NCBI GenBank assembly: GCA_024275635.1
Contig: JAJRYT010000167.1
Location: 1-45,273, forward strand
Origin: Chloroflexota bacterium
GTDB lineage: Bacteria > Chloroflexota > Anaerolineae > Promineifilales > Promineifilaceae
Length of the DNA stretch: 45,273 nucleotides
Direction of reading: 5' to 3'
The position numbers were made by a program, and so were the translations under genes. Numbering within the stretch: position 1 is the first letter of the stretch; the number at the start of each line of letters is the position of its first letter. The notes below the pieces were generated by a model that did not search any database, was not told the DNA's origin, and saw only the letters and a program-made list of their open reading frames with translations. Shown in pieces: positions 8,068-19,022 of this stretch.

Positions 8068-9233
8068 CCGCTTTTAATATTGCCGGGGACGGCTTGCCCA
8101 ACAGTGGCGATTTGACCGATCAGGATTTTGCCCTCGTTTGTTACAATTGCACTGCTCAACCAGATTTTACGCTGCAAGCGACCCCAACTGCCCGGTCAAT
8201 TTGCGCCCCTGACGAAGCCACTTTTGATGTCATAATTGGGCAGGTGTCCGGGTATGATCAGCCGGTAACATTGAGCGCTGCCGGCGCGTTTACAACCGCT
8301 TTCAGCGCCAACCCGGTCATCCCGCCGGATAACAGCCTGCTTACCCTCGGCAACACAAACAGTCTGGCTGCGGGCGACTATGAAGTTATTATTTGGGGGA
8401 TTGCCCCCACCAGCACCCACACGACCACTGTGAGTCTCAGTTTATACAACAGCTTGCCCGGAAATATCACCCTGATTACGCCGACGAATGGAATAACCAA
8501 TACCGGCCTGGCGCCCACTTTCACCTGGCAGACTGCTGCGCAAGCGGCGTCTTATACTCTGGAAGTGGCTGAGGACTCCGCCTTCAACGCCATTGTTTAC
8601 ACGACTACCGTCAAAGGCGCTGAACATACGTTACCGCAAGATTTAGCCGCCCTGACAACCTATTATTGGCGGGTCAGGGCTGATAATGTATGTGGCGCCG
8701 GGGCTATGAGTTCGCCTTACTCTTTTACCACGGCCTTGATTGCGTGCAGCGCGCCGGCCCTGCCTATTACCGATGATGACGCCCTGGGCGTCATCATCGA
8801 TCTATTGGTAACAGAAGCGGAGATCGTGACTGATTTGAATGTACTGCTGGATGTCTCGCATCCCTGGGTGGGTGATTTAAGCTTTGTACTGGAACATGTG
8901 GAAACCGGCGCCCGCGCGGTGTTGGTTGATCGCCCTGGTTATCCGGATCTGCCTTTTGGCTGCAGCGGCGATGGTATTGGGGCGCTGTTGGATGATGAAG
9001 CGGCCGTTTTGGCCGAGGATACTTGTGCTTTATCCGGGGTAGCCATATCAGGTTCCGTGGCGCCAAACGAACCGTTAGCTGCGTTTGATGGTGAATTATG
9101 GCCGGGTACGTGGCGTTTAACGGCTATCGATAACGAATTGTATGATATGGGTACATTGAACCGTTGGTGTTTGCTGCCCGCCTATGAGGTTCGATTGAAT
9201 CACGATCTGTTTTTGCCGCTGGTTTGGAGATAG
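8064..9233 (+). CDS. C-terminal part of the S8 protease: fibronectin-like and P-type domains, separated by frameshift
   Basis: This frame continues the protease at 5755-8067 and is very unlikely to be a gene of its own. It opens inside a beta strand with no signal peptide, and its GTG start overlaps the TGA stop of the upstream frame (GTGA). It holds the rest of a beta-sandwich domain (NIAGDGLPNSG), a linker domain, and a fibronectin type III-like module (LAPTFTWQTAAQAASYTLEV ... YYWRVRADN). It ends with a proprotein-convertase P-like domain (DVSHPWVGDLSFVLEH, WPGTWRLTAIDN). The last residues are HDLFLPLVWR, a short Pro-containing tail that may be a Chloroflexota surface signal. Convergent with the kinase at 9251, only 17 bp away. 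Confidence 0.7.
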   Translation: MTAFNIAGDGLPNSGDLTDQDFALVCYNCTAQPDFTLQATPTARSICAPDEATFDVIIGQVSGYDQPVTLSAAGAFTTAFSANPVIPPDNSLLTLGNTNSLAAGDYEVIIWGIAPTSTHTTTVSLSLYNSLPGNITLITPTNGITNTGLAPTFTWQTAAQAASYTLEVAEDSAFNAIVYTTTVKGAEHTLPQDLAALTTYYWRVRADNVCGAGAMSSPYSFTTALIACSAPALPITDDDALGVIIDLLVTEAEIVTDLNVLLDVSHPWVGDLSFVLEHVETGARAVLVDRPGYPDLPFGCSGDGIGALLDDEAAVLAEDTCALSGVAISGSVAPNEPLAAFDGELWPGTWRLTAIDNELYDMGTLNRWCLLPAYEVRLNHDLFLPLVWR

Positions 9234-9250
9234 AAATCGTGTGGCCCATC

Positions 9251-12200
9251 TCAAACGGTAAAGGTTATTTTGACTCGTTCTATCTCCTGGACGATTCGCG
9301 CTATCAATACCTGGTTCTGCTCTTGAGTTTGAACGCCGCCAGTGGCTTCCAATTCTTTACATAGGGATGATAATTGGAGCATAGCCAGGCTGGCGCTGTT
9401 CCCTTTGAGGGAATGAGCGGCCTGGATAAGCTTTGTGGCGTCTTTTTGACGGATGGCTTGCCGCATTTTCATCAACGCTTTCTCGGCCTCATTAAAGAAG
9501 GTAGGCAGTAATAATTGGAGTAATGTGGGTGCATCCGTGCCTATTAATTCTTTCAAGGCATCCATATCAAGAGGGGAATCCAGGGGGGGGACGGCTGCGG
9601 CATCCTGATGGGGGACGCTTTTAATAATAGGTTGGCAATCAAGTAATACTTTAACCAGGCTTTCTACCCGAATGGGTTTGGTGATGTAGTTGTTCATGCC
9701 GCTGGCGAGATAATGTTCTCGATCACCCTGTAAAGCGTGGGCGGTCAAGGCTACAATGTAGGGGCGTTGTTCTTCGGACCATTGGGCTAAAATCTGGCGT
9801 GTGGCTTCCTCGCCATCCATTTCCGGCATTTGTATATCCATTAGAATGAGATCATAAGGCTGCTGCTGTAGTTTTTGTAAGACTTCCCGGCCGTTGTTGG
9901 CAATATCAGCTTGGTATCCCAGGCGGCTCAAGATGCGTAAGGCTACTTTTTGATTGATTAAATTGTCTTCGGCTAATAAGATGCGGAGAGGGTGTTTTAT
10001 GCTGAATTGTTTGTCGAACAGCGTGTTGTTTTTCGATGGATGGCCGGCGCTCGTTGGCTGGGTTAGGATTTTGTGCATCGCCTTGCTGCTTAGATCATTA
10101 GTTTCGGTTGGCGTTACGGAGTCTATCACTGTTTGAACGGGAAGCGTGAAATGGAAAACAGTCCCTTGTTTTTCTTCGCTTTCGACCCAGATTTCGCCGC
10201 CCATCATTTCGATCAGGCGCTTACTGCCAATTAGTCCCAGACCTGTGCCGCCAAACTGGCGCGTTGAGGAGGCGTCAACCTGGCTAAAAGGTTGAAAGAG
10301 CCGATCCATGCTATCTTTAGGAATGCCAATGCCGGTATCACGAACAGAGAACTGAAGTGTAGTGCGAGCAGATTCAGCATCAGTAGCAGATTTGCTGTCT
10401 TCCTGCCGGTTGATGTCAATAGCTGTTACTGTCACGATTATCTCCCCCTGTTGTGTAAACTTGATCGCGTTGCTGATAAGGTTGACCAAAATCTGGCGCA
10501 GACGAATTTTGTCGCTCACAATTATTGCTGGAACGTTTTCTTTGATATCACACAACAATGCCAGCTCTTTTTCAGTCGTTTTTATCGCCAACAGATCAAT
10601 GGCCTCTTCTACACTTTGGCGGATATTCAGCGGTGCGTTTTTCAAAACGAGTTTTCCGGCTTCTATTTTAGTGAAATTCAGAATCTCGTTGATGATGTGC
10701 AATAAAGTATCGCTGCTGTTTTGAATGGTAGTGACAAAGTCGAGTTGTTCATTTGTCAATGGCGTATCACGCAGCAAGCCGGCCATGCCGACGATGGCAT
10801 TCATGGGTGTACGAACTTCGTGGCTCATGTTGGTCAGAAAGTTGCTTTTAGCGCGACTGGCCGCCTCTGCTTTTTTGTAAGCCTGCTTGGCCTGTTTGTA
10901 TAGCCGCGCATTTTCTATGGCCATGGCGGCCTGGTCGGCCAAAAGGCGCAAAGTACGTAGTTTCTCCTCAGTAAACTGGTCGGAGCCGGGACGAGCGACA
11001 TTCATGACGCCGACAACACGCTGGCCGATTTTCAGTGGAAACCCGGCAATAGTTCCCTCCCAGTTGTAAGAGGCATTGGCAAATAGGGGGTGAGTTTGCA
11101 TATTTGGTACGACGATGACTGTGCCCCGTTGGGCGACGGTTGCGGTAAAGCCGTCAGGCCGGGGTTGAGCATATGGGGTTTCCCTACGTCCATCGCTCCA
11201 AAGAACGGCGCCGAAGGTTAAACGGCCGTCGCCATACAAAAACAAATGTACATCATGCGCCGCGACCAGATTGAGCGCTGCATGAACAACCGTATCCAAC
11301 ACCGCCGGCAGCGCCAAAGGCGCTGTCAGGCTGAGACTGGTGCGTTGAATCGCTTCCAACTCCTGGCGGCGGGCCTGCTCCGACTGAAATAGGGAGACAT
11401 TCTCGACAGCATTGGCTATTTGATTCGCCATGGCTGTTATCAGGGCCACATCATCTTTCGTAAAATCACGCTCATTGGGGTGGTTAATAGCGGTAATTGT
11501 GCCCAATGCCTTATCGTGATAAAGCAGCGGAACAACAATAATATCGCCACAATTAGTTTCGGCGCGTCGTTGGCGTACGCTTACACTTTCGCGCGGATCA
11601 GGCGTTCCTTTTGGAGATAAAGTCGATTTTCTTTCTCGCAGCGCCCATCCACTCAACCCATGCCACATCTCATCGAATGAAATGGTCGTTACTTGGTCGG
11701 CGCCGGGGCCGCTTTTCATAAAACGAGTTATTTGTTTCGCTTTCAAGTCCACCGTGATGAGCGTCACTCGATTAGCGGACAGCGCTTTGGCAATCTTGTC
11801 GGTGACTGTTTGCAGGGCGTCACTCTCTCCCCCGATTGTGATCAATGATCGGTTGACATCATAAAGAGCTTCAGTTTTACTCAGCGTGTCCAGGAGTTTT
11901 TTTTCAGTATGCTTACGTCTGACGATTTCTTGTTGCAGCTTTTCATTCGCCTTTTCTAATTTGGCTGTCCGTTTGGCAACGATTGCCTCCAGTTGATCAT
12001 GGGCTTCCCGGAGGGCTTGTTCAGTTCGTTGGCGTTCGCCAATTTCTCGCCTGAGTTCAGCCGTGCGTGCGGCAATTTGTTGTTCCAGCTGCTCATGGGA
12101 CTGCTGCTGCGCTTTTTCTGTTTGTTTTAGCTTGATTTGAGTCGTTACACGACCCAGTAGTTCACCCCTGTCAAATGGTTTAACGATATAATCGGCGGCC

Positions 12201-12502
12201 CCCAATGAAAACGCTTTGATTTTATCTTCGGCGTGCATCATTGCTGTGAGCATGAGGACAGCAATAGACGCAGTTTGTGTATTGGCTTTAATACGTTTTA
12301 AAACTTCAAAGCCATCCATATCCGGCATCATGATATCTAGCAGCAGCACATCAAAATCATTATCCTCTGCCAAAATGTCTAATGCCGCTGCCCCTGAATT
12401 CGCAGTCATGATAATGCAGTTTAAATTGTTAAGTGTGAGCCGGATAAATTTCAACGTCAAATTTTCGTCATCGACGATCAAAATTTTGGGTTTATCATGC
12501 AT
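9251..12502 (-). CDS. Hybrid histidine kinase: REC-coiled coil-GAF-GAF-HisKA-HATPase-REC-Hpt
   Basis: A soluble phosphorelay kinase of 1083 residues with no membrane segment. An N-terminal receiver (Asp56 in [12 protein letters not shown], Lys108) means it takes a phosphate from another kinase. A coiled coil (125-210), a GAF (about 215-370) and a second GAF (about 385-535) follow. The HisKA box has His561 ([11 protein letters not shown]). ATP-binding motifs are [15 protein letters not shown] and GGTGLGL. A C-terminal receiver (Asp889, [11 protein letters not shown]) and an Hpt domain (His1030, [11 protein letters not shown]) finish the chain. It is the last gene of the kinase series, 9 bp after the stop of the 12512-15553 kinase, with GGAGG inside the end of that gene. 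The input ligand is unknown. Confidence 0.93.
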   Translation of the reverse strand: MHDKPKILIVDDENLTLKFIRLTLNNLNCIIMTANSGAAALDILAEDNDFDVLLLDIMMPDMDGFEVLKRIKANTQTASIAVLMLTAMMHAEDKIKAFSLGAADYIVKPFDRGELLGRVTTQIKLKQTEKAQQQSHEQLEQQIAARTAELRREIGERQRTEQALREAHDQLEAIVAKRTAKLEKANEKLQQEIVRRKHTEKKLLDTLSKTEALYDVNRSLITIGGESDALQTVTDKIAKALSANRVTLITVDLKAKQITRFMKSGPGADQVTTISFDEMWHGLSGWALRERKSTLSPKGTPDPRESVSVRQRRAETNCGDIIVVPLLYHDKALGTITAINHPNERDFTKDDVALITAMANQIANAVENVSLFQSEQARRQELEAIQRTSLSLTAPLALPAVLDTVVHAALNLVAAHDVHLFLYGDGRLTFGAVLWSDGRRETPYAQPRPDGFTATVAQRGTVIVVPNMQTHPLFANASYNWEGTIAGFPLKIGQRVVGVMNVARPGSDQFTEEKLRTLRLLADQAAMAIENARLYKQAKQAYKKAEAASRAKSNFLTNMSHEVRTPMNAIVGMAGLLRDTPLTNEQLDFVTTIQNSSDTLLHIINEILNFTKIEAGKLVLKNAPLNIRQSVEEAIDLLAIKTTEKELALLCDIKENVPAIIVSDKIRLRQILVNLISNAIKFTQQGEIIVTVTAIDINRQEDSKSATDAESARTTLQFSVRDTGIGIPKDSMDRLFQPFSQVDASSTRQFGGTGLGLIGSKRLIEMMGGEIWVESEEKQGTVFHFTLPVQTVIDSVTPTETNDLSSKAMHKILTQPTSAGHPSKNNTLFDKQFSIKHPLRILLAEDNLINQKVALRILSRLGYQADIANNGREVLQKLQQQPYDLILMDIQMPEMDGEEATRQILAQWSEEQRPYIVALTAHALQGDREHYLASGMNNYITKPIRVESLVKVLLDCQPIIKSVPHQDAAAVPPLDSPLDMDALKELIGTDAPTLLQLLLPTFFNEAEKALMKMRQAIRQKDATKLIQAAHSLKGNSASLAMLQLSSLCKELEATGGVQTQEQNQVLIARIVQEIERVKITFTV

Positions 12503-12511
12503 GGGATTGGC

Positions 12512-15500
12512 CTAACCTCCATGGGGGTTAGTCGTTATGGCAGTTGTTGTTATTTTGATTTGGCCGAATTCATTCTCTAATTGTGTCAATTTTGCCGCGA
12601 TGTTCTCGAAACCTGTACCTGGAGCAATGGTTTCTATTTCATTGCACAAATGCGCGAGGGTTGTCATGCCCAGATTGGCGCTGCTGCCTTTTAATGTATG
12701 CGCGGCTCTTTTTAATTGCTCCTTATCTTGAGAATGAACGGCCTGTCTCATTTTATCTATAAGGGACTCGGCATCTTTGGCAAAATAGGGAAGAATTTCA
12801 GTCAGGAGTTCGCGGGCGTCAGACCCCATGAGTTCTTCGGCTACGGTAAAGTCGATGGGGGAACGTGGTGCGGCGCTGTGTGGTTCTTCAGCCGCCGCTG
12901 GTTTGGTCTGGGCTGCCTGAGTGTCCTGGGGTTGACATCTGTAGAGGGCTTCGACCAGTTTACCGATTTGGACGGGTTTGCTGATGTAATCATCCATGCC
13001 GCTGTCCAGGTAATGTTCACGGTCGCCTTGCAGGGCATGGGCGGTCATGGCGATGATGTACGGCCGTTTCCCCGGCGGTATGTGTTCATGGATTTGGCGG
13101 GTGGCTTCTATGCCGTCCATTTCCGGCATTTGTATGTCCATGAGAATGACGTCATATGGGTTTTGTTGGCTGGCAGTCACGGCTTCACGGCCGTTGCTGG
13201 CAATGTCGGCCTGGTAGCCTAATTTTTGGAGAATACGGGTGGCTACTTTTTGGTTGATGAGGTTATCTTCGGTTAATAAGATGCGGAGGGGATGGTTCTG
13301 GCCCATATTCGCATCAATTCGGGGTGGTTTAGCGGTAGAGTCGGCGGTCATGCTTTGGGTAGCGCTGAATATGCCGGACAAGATGTTGTTTAGCTGGGCC
13401 GAGGTGAGTGGTTGCTGGATGCAGGCGGCGAAGGGGATACGGCCGTCGCCATCCGGCAGTTGTTCATCATTACTCACCAAAATCAGGGGTAAGGGGGTGG
13501 GGTGATTCTTCTGGAGATTATGGACAATATCTGTCTCCTCCTCGCTTTCCAATATCGCTTGGTCCAGCAAAGCCACATCATAGGGGTCGCTTCTGCGCAG
13601 CCAGTAAATCGCTTCCGGGCCGCTGCTGGCGACATAGGGACTCATCCCCCAGGAACGTGTTTCCCGGCTAATGAAACGCCGGGCGTCGGCATTGGCAGCG
13701 ATGATGAGCAGCCGTTTGCCGCGCAGCCGAGGTTGGTCTGACTGTAAGAGCCGAGCCGGCTGGTGCGATGATTTCGGCGCGATGATGGAGAAATGAAACG
13801 TGCTGCCGACGCCGACTTCACTTTCTACCCAAATGTCGCCGCCCATGAGTTGGGCCAGTTTACGGCTGATAGCCAGTCCCAGGCCGGTGCCGCCATATTT
13901 TCGCGTCGTGGAAACATCAGCCTGGCTAAAGGATTCAAAAAGAGCGTTGGTCCGGTCAGGCGGAATACCGATCCCGGTATCTTTGACGGTGAAAAAGAGT
14001 TGAAATTGCCCGTCGTCACGCTGTTCGCTGTTGACGTGGACGCTGATTTTACCTTCTTCGGTGAACTTGGCGGCGTTGCTCAGGAGATTGACCAGAATTT
14101 GGCGCAGCCGTATGACGTCACCGACGAAAGCGTTGGGGGTTTGTTCATCAACGTAATAAGCTAATTTGACGCTGTTGGCGTTGACGCGCGGCGTGATGAT
14201 GTTGAGAGACGCTTTCAGGCAGTCGCGCAGATCGAATGGTTCTTTTTCCAGTTCCACTTTACCGGCGTCTATTTTTGAAAAGTCGAGGATGTTGTTAATG
14301 ATGCCCAGCAGAGCATCGCTGCTGGTGTAAATGGTTTCGATGAGTTCTTTTTGTTCTGAGTTAAGGGGGGTGTTACGTAGTAGTTCGGCCATGCCGATGA
14401 CGGCATTGAGCGGGGTGCGGATTTCGTGGCTCATGTTGGCCAGGAAGGCAGATTTGGTATTAACGGCCGTTTCCGCATCTTCTTTGGCTCGTTGCAGCCG
14501 GCTTTCAAACTGTTTGCGGTCGGTTGTTTCGTGTAGAACGATTAACTGGCCTGTGTGCCGCCAATGTTTGTTAGTTAGCTGAACGGATTGGACTTCATAA
14601 TAACGCGCCGCTTCACCGACGCCGGTAATGATTTCAACAATTGCCCCTTGTTCATTCGCGGTCCCTCCGGATAATTGGGCGCTTTGGTCCAGAACTTGGG
14701 TGAACGACTGCCCAAAAGCGCTGGCTAACGGCCGCTGCGTAATCGCTTCCGCCGCCGGGTTCATATCAATGATCTGGTCTTGGGCATCCAACACAATTAA
14801 ACCATCGCGCATCCCCTCAATGATTGTATCCCGCGCAATAGGGACGATATTGAGAAATTGGAAATGAAACATGCCGCCGGCGGCAATCAAGCCGGTTAAA
14901 ATGAAAGCCAACGGAGTCAGGTCCAAGCCTGGTAGTGGGTTTAGACCAGTGATGTAAAGCAAATTACCTAACCAGGGCATTAAAGCGCCGATGAGCAAAA
15001 TGCCGACTTGTCCTTTGTACAATGATTGGGCCTGGAAAAAAGATTTTAACAAGGCAACAGTTCCCAGCGCCAGGTATAAATATGACAGGGTTACATGTAC
15101 CCAGAACCAGGGGCCATACGTGAGAACCAGCGTGATAAATGAGCCGCTGGAATCCAGGCGAGTCGTTTGCCAGATGAGGCCGTGCGCTTCGTTGAACCAG
15201 ACTAAAACGGCCGTTATCGTTGGCCCCAACAGAAGTAATTGCCGGCCATACCGACGCTGCGTAAGCCATCTTTCCCGGCCTGTGTACTGCAAGGAAAGAT
15301 ACAGCCAGGCAGCGGGGGTAAATGCTATGCCCAAATATTGCCATTTGGCCCAAAATAATTTTGCCGGAAGCGCCGTTTGGGCTAGTTCAATGCCGTATCC
15401 TACGGACCACTCGGCAACTAATAACATCAGAATGGCAAAAATATTTGCGCCCGCCGTCGCCCGCCGCCGCCAACTGTAAAGAGCCAGGGCTATGGCAATT

Positions 15501-15553
15501 CCCCCGGCGCCAAATAAGAGAAGTGTGTATGGTGTGTGCTGCCATTGCGTCAT
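12512..15553 (-). CDS. Hybrid histidine kinase with 7TM sensor: 7TM-PAS-HisKA-HATPase-pseudoREC-REC-Hpt
   Basis: Residues 1-230 contain about seven hydrophobic helices (for example LLLFGAGGIAIALALY and PLAFILTGLIAAGGMF), like the N-terminal 7TM region of membrane histidine kinases. A PAS domain (about 240-345) and HisKA (His376, [11 protein letters not shown]) follow. ATPase motifs are LLSNAAKF, DTGIGIP and GGTGLGL. The first receiver (612-725) is degenerate: the acidic pair is Ala-Ala (IIAANAD) and the conserved Lys is Gln (IQQPL), although Asp664 remains. The second receiver is intact (Asp806, [11 protein letters not shown]; Lys859). An Hpt domain with His952 (AAHTLKGSSAN) ends the protein. 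Only 9 bp separate its stop from the start of the next kinase, so the two are probably translated from one message. Confidence 0.92.
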   Translation of the reverse strand: MTQWQHTPYTLLLFGAGGIAIALALYSWRRRATAGANIFAILMLLVAEWSVGYGIELAQTALPAKLFWAKWQYLGIAFTPAAWLYLSLQYTGRERWLTQRRYGRQLLLLGPTITAVLVWFNEAHGLIWQTTRLDSSGSFITLVLTYGPWFWVHVTLSYLYLALGTVALLKSFFQAQSLYKGQVGILLIGALMPWLGNLLYITGLNPLPGLDLTPLAFILTGLIAAGGMFHFQFLNIVPIARDTIIEGMRDGLIVLDAQDQIIDMNPAAEAITQRPLASAFGQSFTQVLDQSAQLSGGTANEQGAIVEIITGVGEAARYYEVQSVQLTNKHWRHTGQLIVLHETTDRKQFESRLQRAKEDAETAVNTKSAFLANMSHEIRTPLNAVIGMAELLRNTPLNSEQKELIETIYTSSDALLGIINNILDFSKIDAGKVELEKEPFDLRDCLKASLNIITPRVNANSVKLAYYVDEQTPNAFVGDVIRLRQILVNLLSNAAKFTEEGKISVHVNSEQRDDGQFQLFFTVKDTGIGIPPDRTNALFESFSQADVSTTRKYGGTGLGLAISRKLAQLMGGDIWVESEVGVGSTFHFSIIAPKSSHQPARLLQSDQPRLRGKRLLIIAANADARRFISRETRSWGMSPYVASSGPEAIYWLRRSDPYDVALLDQAILESEEETDIVHNLQKNHPTPLPLILVSNDEQLPDGDGRIPFAACIQQPLTSAQLNNILSGIFSATQSMTADSTAKPPRIDANMGQNHPLRILLTEDNLINQKVATRILQKLGYQADIASNGREAVTASQQNPYDVILMDIQMPEMDGIEATRQIHEHIPPGKRPYIIAMTAHALQGDREHYLDSGMDDYISKPVQIGKLVEALYRCQPQDTQAAQTKPAAAEEPHSAAPRSPIDFTVAEELMGSDARELLTEILPYFAKDAESLIDKMRQAVHSQDKEQLKRAAHTLKGSSANLGMTTLAHLCNEIETIAPGTGFENIAAKLTQLENEFGQIKITTTAITTNPHGG

Positions 15554-15601
15554 TCAGATAATCCTCACATGGATCCTTATTTTTGATTTGTTGTCACTAC
15601 G

Positions 15602-15617
15602 AACCCTCCTGAGGGTT
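15602..15617. repeat. Short hairpin between two kinase genes
   Basis: AACCCTC and GAGGGTT pair across a two-base loop in the 120-bp gap between the kinases at 15553 and 15674. Downstream, CCTCCGGGAGG near 15648-15658 is a second small palindrome. A closely related stretch (GTGAACCTTCGGGAGGATG) occurs near 26041. The function is unknown. Confidence 0.4.
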
Positions 15618-15673
15618 AGCCTGATAACCAGCCAACCACTCGTGAACCTCCGGGAGGACGCCTTTGTGTAAAA

Positions 15674-18673
15674 TTAGCTACCGGTTCGTAAGCCCAGGGC
15701 ATGACATTGAGTCAAGGCTTCAATTAATTCCAGAATCCGAACCGGTTTGCTCACGTAATTATCCATACCTACGCTCATGTAGAATTCGCGGTCTCCCTTT
15801 AAGGCATGAGCGGTCATGGCGATGATTTGGGGTTGTTGGTCTGGCGACCATTCCTGGCGAATCTGTTGGCTGGTTTCGACGCCATCCATTTCCGGCATTT
15901 GCACATCCATAAAAATGACGTCATATGGCTGCCGTCGCAGCGCTTCCAATACTTCAAGCCCGTTGGCGGCAACGTCGGCCCGGTAGCCGAGCCGCTCTAA
16001 CATGCGCAGGGCTACTTTTTGGTTGATGAGGTTGTCTTCGGCCAGCAAGATGCAAAGGGGATGACGTTTACCCATCTGAACATCAAATTGGGAGGAAACG
16101 GCCGTTGCCACCGCTGCCTGTTTCCTCGTATTTTTGTCCAAAACAGTAATCAGCGTGTCGTGAAGCTGCACCGGTTTGACCGGTTTTGTCAGGTAGGCGT
16201 CCAACAGCGTATGGCGCGAATCAGACACCTGCTGACCCAAAGAGGTTAGCATGATCAACGGCGTTTTTTGGTATCCTGGAATCCGATGAATATGGGCGGC
16301 CAATGTCAGCCCGTCCATTTCCGGCATGTGCATATCGGTCACAATGATGTCGAATTTCTCGCCGCTCTTCAGCCAGTTCAGCGCTTCCGAACCAAACTCG
16401 GTTGAGCGGGTTGTCATTTCCCACGATTGTGCCTGACGTTCCAGAATAAAACGATTTGTTTCATTGTCATCTACAATCAGAAGCCGCTTACCAGCTAGTT
16501 TGGAACTGTCCTTTTCGATTGACGACTGCTGGTGGTTGAACACGGCCGTTACCCGGATAGAGAAGTGAAAAGTAGACCCTTCGCCAACCACACTGTCCAC
16601 CCACATCGTTCCCCCCATCATTTCGGCCAGCCGTTTGCTGATAACCAGCCCCAGGCCGGTTCCGCCAAATTTGCGCGTTGTAGACGCATCTACTTGACTG
16701 AACGACTTAAAGAGGCGATCCATCCGCTCTGGGGGAATGCCAATGCCCGTATCTTTAACGGCTAAATACAGCCGATATTCATTATCATCCAAGACCTGGC
16801 CGATGATAGAAACAACAACCTCCCCTTGCGCCGTGAATTTGACGGCATTACCAATGAGATTCACCAATATCTGACGTAGACGGGTCACATCACCAATAAC
16901 CATGGCTGGGATTTTTTTATCAATGATATAGGCTAGTTCCAGCCCTTTATTAGATGCTTTGGGCGCCAACAAGTCCAGCGCTTCCTCAACACAGGTTCGT
17001 AAATGAAACGGTTGTTCCTCCAGATCAAGCTTGCCCGCTTCAATCTTGGAAAAGTCCAGGATGTCGTTGATAATGGTCAAAAGCGCGTCGCCGCTGCTGC
17101 GAATCGTTTGCGTAAAATCGCGTTGTTCATTTGTTAGCGGAGTATCGAGCAGCAGCCCGGTCATCCCGATGACGCCGTTGAGCGGCGTGCGGATTTCATG
17201 GCTCATATTCGCCAGAAATTCAGATTTCGTGAGGTTGGCGGCTTCGGCCGCGTTTTTGGCCTTTTCCAGCGCCGCCTGACTTTCAATATGGTCGGTGATG
17301 TCATGATACAGCGCTAGAATACCCACTTCTTTATCGTTGACAATGACAGGAACGCCAAAGACCTGAACATCAACCAGCGATCCATCCCGGCGGCGGCGTT
17401 TGGTTGTGATGCGAACGACATGGCCTTCATTGACTTGATGGGTATAATCGGTCGCTTCTTCTAATAAATCTTCGGGAATGACCAGGGTGTCTAAATCTTG
17501 GCCGGCAACCTCTTGACTGGAATAGCCAAAGAGTTGTTCGAAGGCGGGGTTGCAGGCATTGATACGGCCGTTTTCATCCAATGCGACAATGGCGATGGGG
17601 CTGTTATTGACCAATGCCTCGAAATATTGTTTTTGCTGCTGAACGGCCATTTCGGCCCGTTTGCGCGTGCTAATGTCCTCACGTGTTACCAGCACATGTG
17701 TTACATTGCCGCTGGCGTCAGTGATTGGCGAGACAGAAACTGCTTCCCAGCGCCAATCATGCGTTTTTGTTTTGCTGCGACATTCACCTTTCCAATTTGC
17801 GCCCGCCGTAACGGCCTCAAGAATTGCCCGGCTTGATGCCTGATCATATGTAAGATAATCAGCTAAAGGCTGGCCGATTATTTCAGTGAGTGCGTAACCA
17901 TTGAGTTGCGCTACCTTCTCATTGGCATATCGCACAACGCCGTTCAAATGGACGATGATGATGCCTGTTGAATTTTGTTCAACTGCCTGTGAAAGTTGGC
18001 GTACATGCTCCTCATTGTCTAGCATACGGCCGGAGACCATAAAGACGACGGTAAACAGGCTGCCGCCAATAAGGATGAGAGCCAGGATAGAGTGGAAATT
18101 AAGCGTGTCCAGGCGGTTTAATGTATCAGTAATATCGTAGTACAGTTCAAAAGCGCCGATGAAGTCGCCATTTTCCATGATGGGGATGTAAGTCTCCACA
18201 ACATCTTGGGTTACAAGCTGGCCTTCTGCAGTCCTGGCGTTCTTGCGGACAACTTGCGTATAACGATCCCCCCCGGCAACAACCTCATGAAAGTAATCAT
18301 GTTCATTTAATTTGCCAATGTCGGCGCTGTCAGTGGAGTAAAGCGTCTCCCCTGGGGCAGAAAAGATTTTTATTTTTATGAGATGAAAAGCCTGTAGTAA
18401 TTTGGCCGTTCGTTTATCAAAGGCATCATCAAAGTTAGCGGCGTCTAAATCACCTTTATTGGTGATGTGTTCGTCTTGTAAATGGGCGGCTAATTTGCCA
18501 GCTTCATCCTCAGTGGCGTCAATAATGATTTGGGTGAAGGCTGGATAGATGAACAAAATATTGATTAAGACGAGTGTAAAGATAGCCGTTGCTGCAATCA
18601 ACAGCATATTGCGTAAAAACTTAATTCTTACCAGTCGTTTTAATTGTTCAACTGCTTGAATTACCATTTTCAT
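15674..18673 (-). CDS. Membrane hybrid histidine kinase: TM-extracellular sensor-TM-PAS-PAS-HisKA-HATPase-REC-REC
   Basis: The N-terminus has two membrane helices (about residues 23-45 and 195-215) enclosing an extracytoplasmic domain of about 145 residues, similar in layout to dCACHE/CHASE-type sensors ([13 protein letters not shown] ... [15 protein letters not shown]). Two PAS domains follow (about 225-340 and 345-465, each ending in a DIT/DIS motif). HisKA has His492 ([11 protein letters not shown]). ATPase motifs are [15 protein letters not shown] and GGTGLGL. Two receivers follow, with Asp780 ([12 protein letters not shown]) and Asp923 ([11 protein letters not shown]). Unlike the other three kinases it has no Hpt domain, so it would need one from a neighbour, such as the free Hpt at 23877-24263. 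Start ATG at 18673; the alternative MVIQAVEQ starts two codons later. Confidence 0.92.
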   Translation of the reverse strand: MKMVIQAVEQLKRLVRIKFLRNMLLIAATAIFTLVLINILFIYPAFTQIIIDATEDEAGKLAAHLQDEHITNKGDLDAANFDDAFDKRTAKLLQAFHLIKIKIFSAPGETLYSTDSADIGKLNEHDYFHEVVAGGDRYTQVVRKNARTAEGQLVTQDVVETYIPIMENGDFIGAFELYYDITDTLNRLDTLNFHSILALILIGGSLFTVVFMVSGRMLDNEEHVRQLSQAVEQNSTGIIIVHLNGVVRYANEKVAQLNGYALTEIIGQPLADYLTYDQASSRAILEAVTAGANWKGECRSKTKTHDWRWEAVSVSPITDASGNVTHVLVTREDISTRKRAEMAVQQQKQYFEALVNNSPIAIVALDENGRINACNPAFEQLFGYSSQEVAGQDLDTLVIPEDLLEEATDYTHQVNEGHVVRITTKRRRRDGSLVDVQVFGVPVIVNDKEVGILALYHDITDHIESQAALEKAKNAAEAANLTKSEFLANMSHEIRTPLNGVIGMTGLLLDTPLTNEQRDFTQTIRSSGDALLTIINDILDFSKIEAGKLDLEEQPFHLRTCVEEALDLLAPKASNKGLELAYIIDKKIPAMVIGDVTRLRQILVNLIGNAVKFTAQGEVVVSIIGQVLDDNEYRLYLAVKDTGIGIPPERMDRLFKSFSQVDASTTRKFGGTGLGLVISKRLAEMMGGTMWVDSVVGEGSTFHFSIRVTAVFNHQQSSIEKDSSKLAGKRLLIVDDNETNRFILERQAQSWEMTTRSTEFGSEALNWLKSGEKFDIIVTDMHMPEMDGLTLAAHIHRIPGYQKTPLIMLTSLGQQVSDSRHTLLDAYLTKPVKPVQLHDTLITVLDKNTRKQAAVATAVSSQFDVQMGKRHPLCILLAEDNLINQKVALRMLERLGYRADVAANGLEVLEALRRQPYDVIFMDVQMPEMDGVETSQQIRQEWSPDQQPQIIAMTAHALKGDREFYMSVGMDNYVSKPVRILELIEALTQCHALGLRTGS

Positions 18674-18806
18674 TAGACTCTTATTCCTTGATCCCCTGCC
18701 AGTAATTGGCGGCTAATCAGGGCTGCTGATTTCGTAACAATTATCCTCATAAGTCTCTGGGAGGATGTTTTAAGAAGAGCTTAAACAACTTGCCTGCTTT
18801 TGATAA

Positions 18807-18929
18807 GGGCGCGTTCGTTTATAACTTTGGCGTTTGAAAAATTGTAACCAGGTAATTGGTAACTGGTAATTACCCAATTACTCAATTACCAATTACCAGC
18901 AAACTGCAAAGTTAATTTTGAACGAACCC
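18807..18929. mobile_element. MITE copy 2 (123 bp, TAA duplication)
   Basis: Same length and orientation as the element at 1275-1397 and almost identical to it. TAA flanks both sides (18804-18806 and 18930-18932). It lies in the 349-bp gap between two kinase genes, about 90 bp beyond the stop of the upstream one (19023). Here it touches neither a gene nor the insertion sequence. Confidence 0.8.
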
Positions 18930-18934
18930 TAAGT

Positions 18935-18979
18935 GTTATTGGTTATTAGTTACTCAAGCAATAACTAATAACCAATAAC
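18935..18979. repeat. Perfect 18-bp hairpin next to MITE copy 2
   Basis: GTTATTGGTTATTAGTTA (18935-18952) is exactly complementary to 18962-18979 across a 9-nt loop. It is A/T-rich with no T-run after it, so a factor-independent terminator is doubtful. It could affect message stability between the two kinases. The rest of the 18674-19022 gap shows nothing else. Confidence 0.6.
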
Positions 18980-19022
18980 AGGTTCTATTGCGCAAGTTGA
19001 TAAATTCTCATTCCTTAAATCG

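Noticed and set aside
12716..13222. 168-codon plus-strand frame inside the 7TM kinase
   Set aside because: It overlaps the intact receiver and Hpt domains in antisense and shows no independent evidence of coding.
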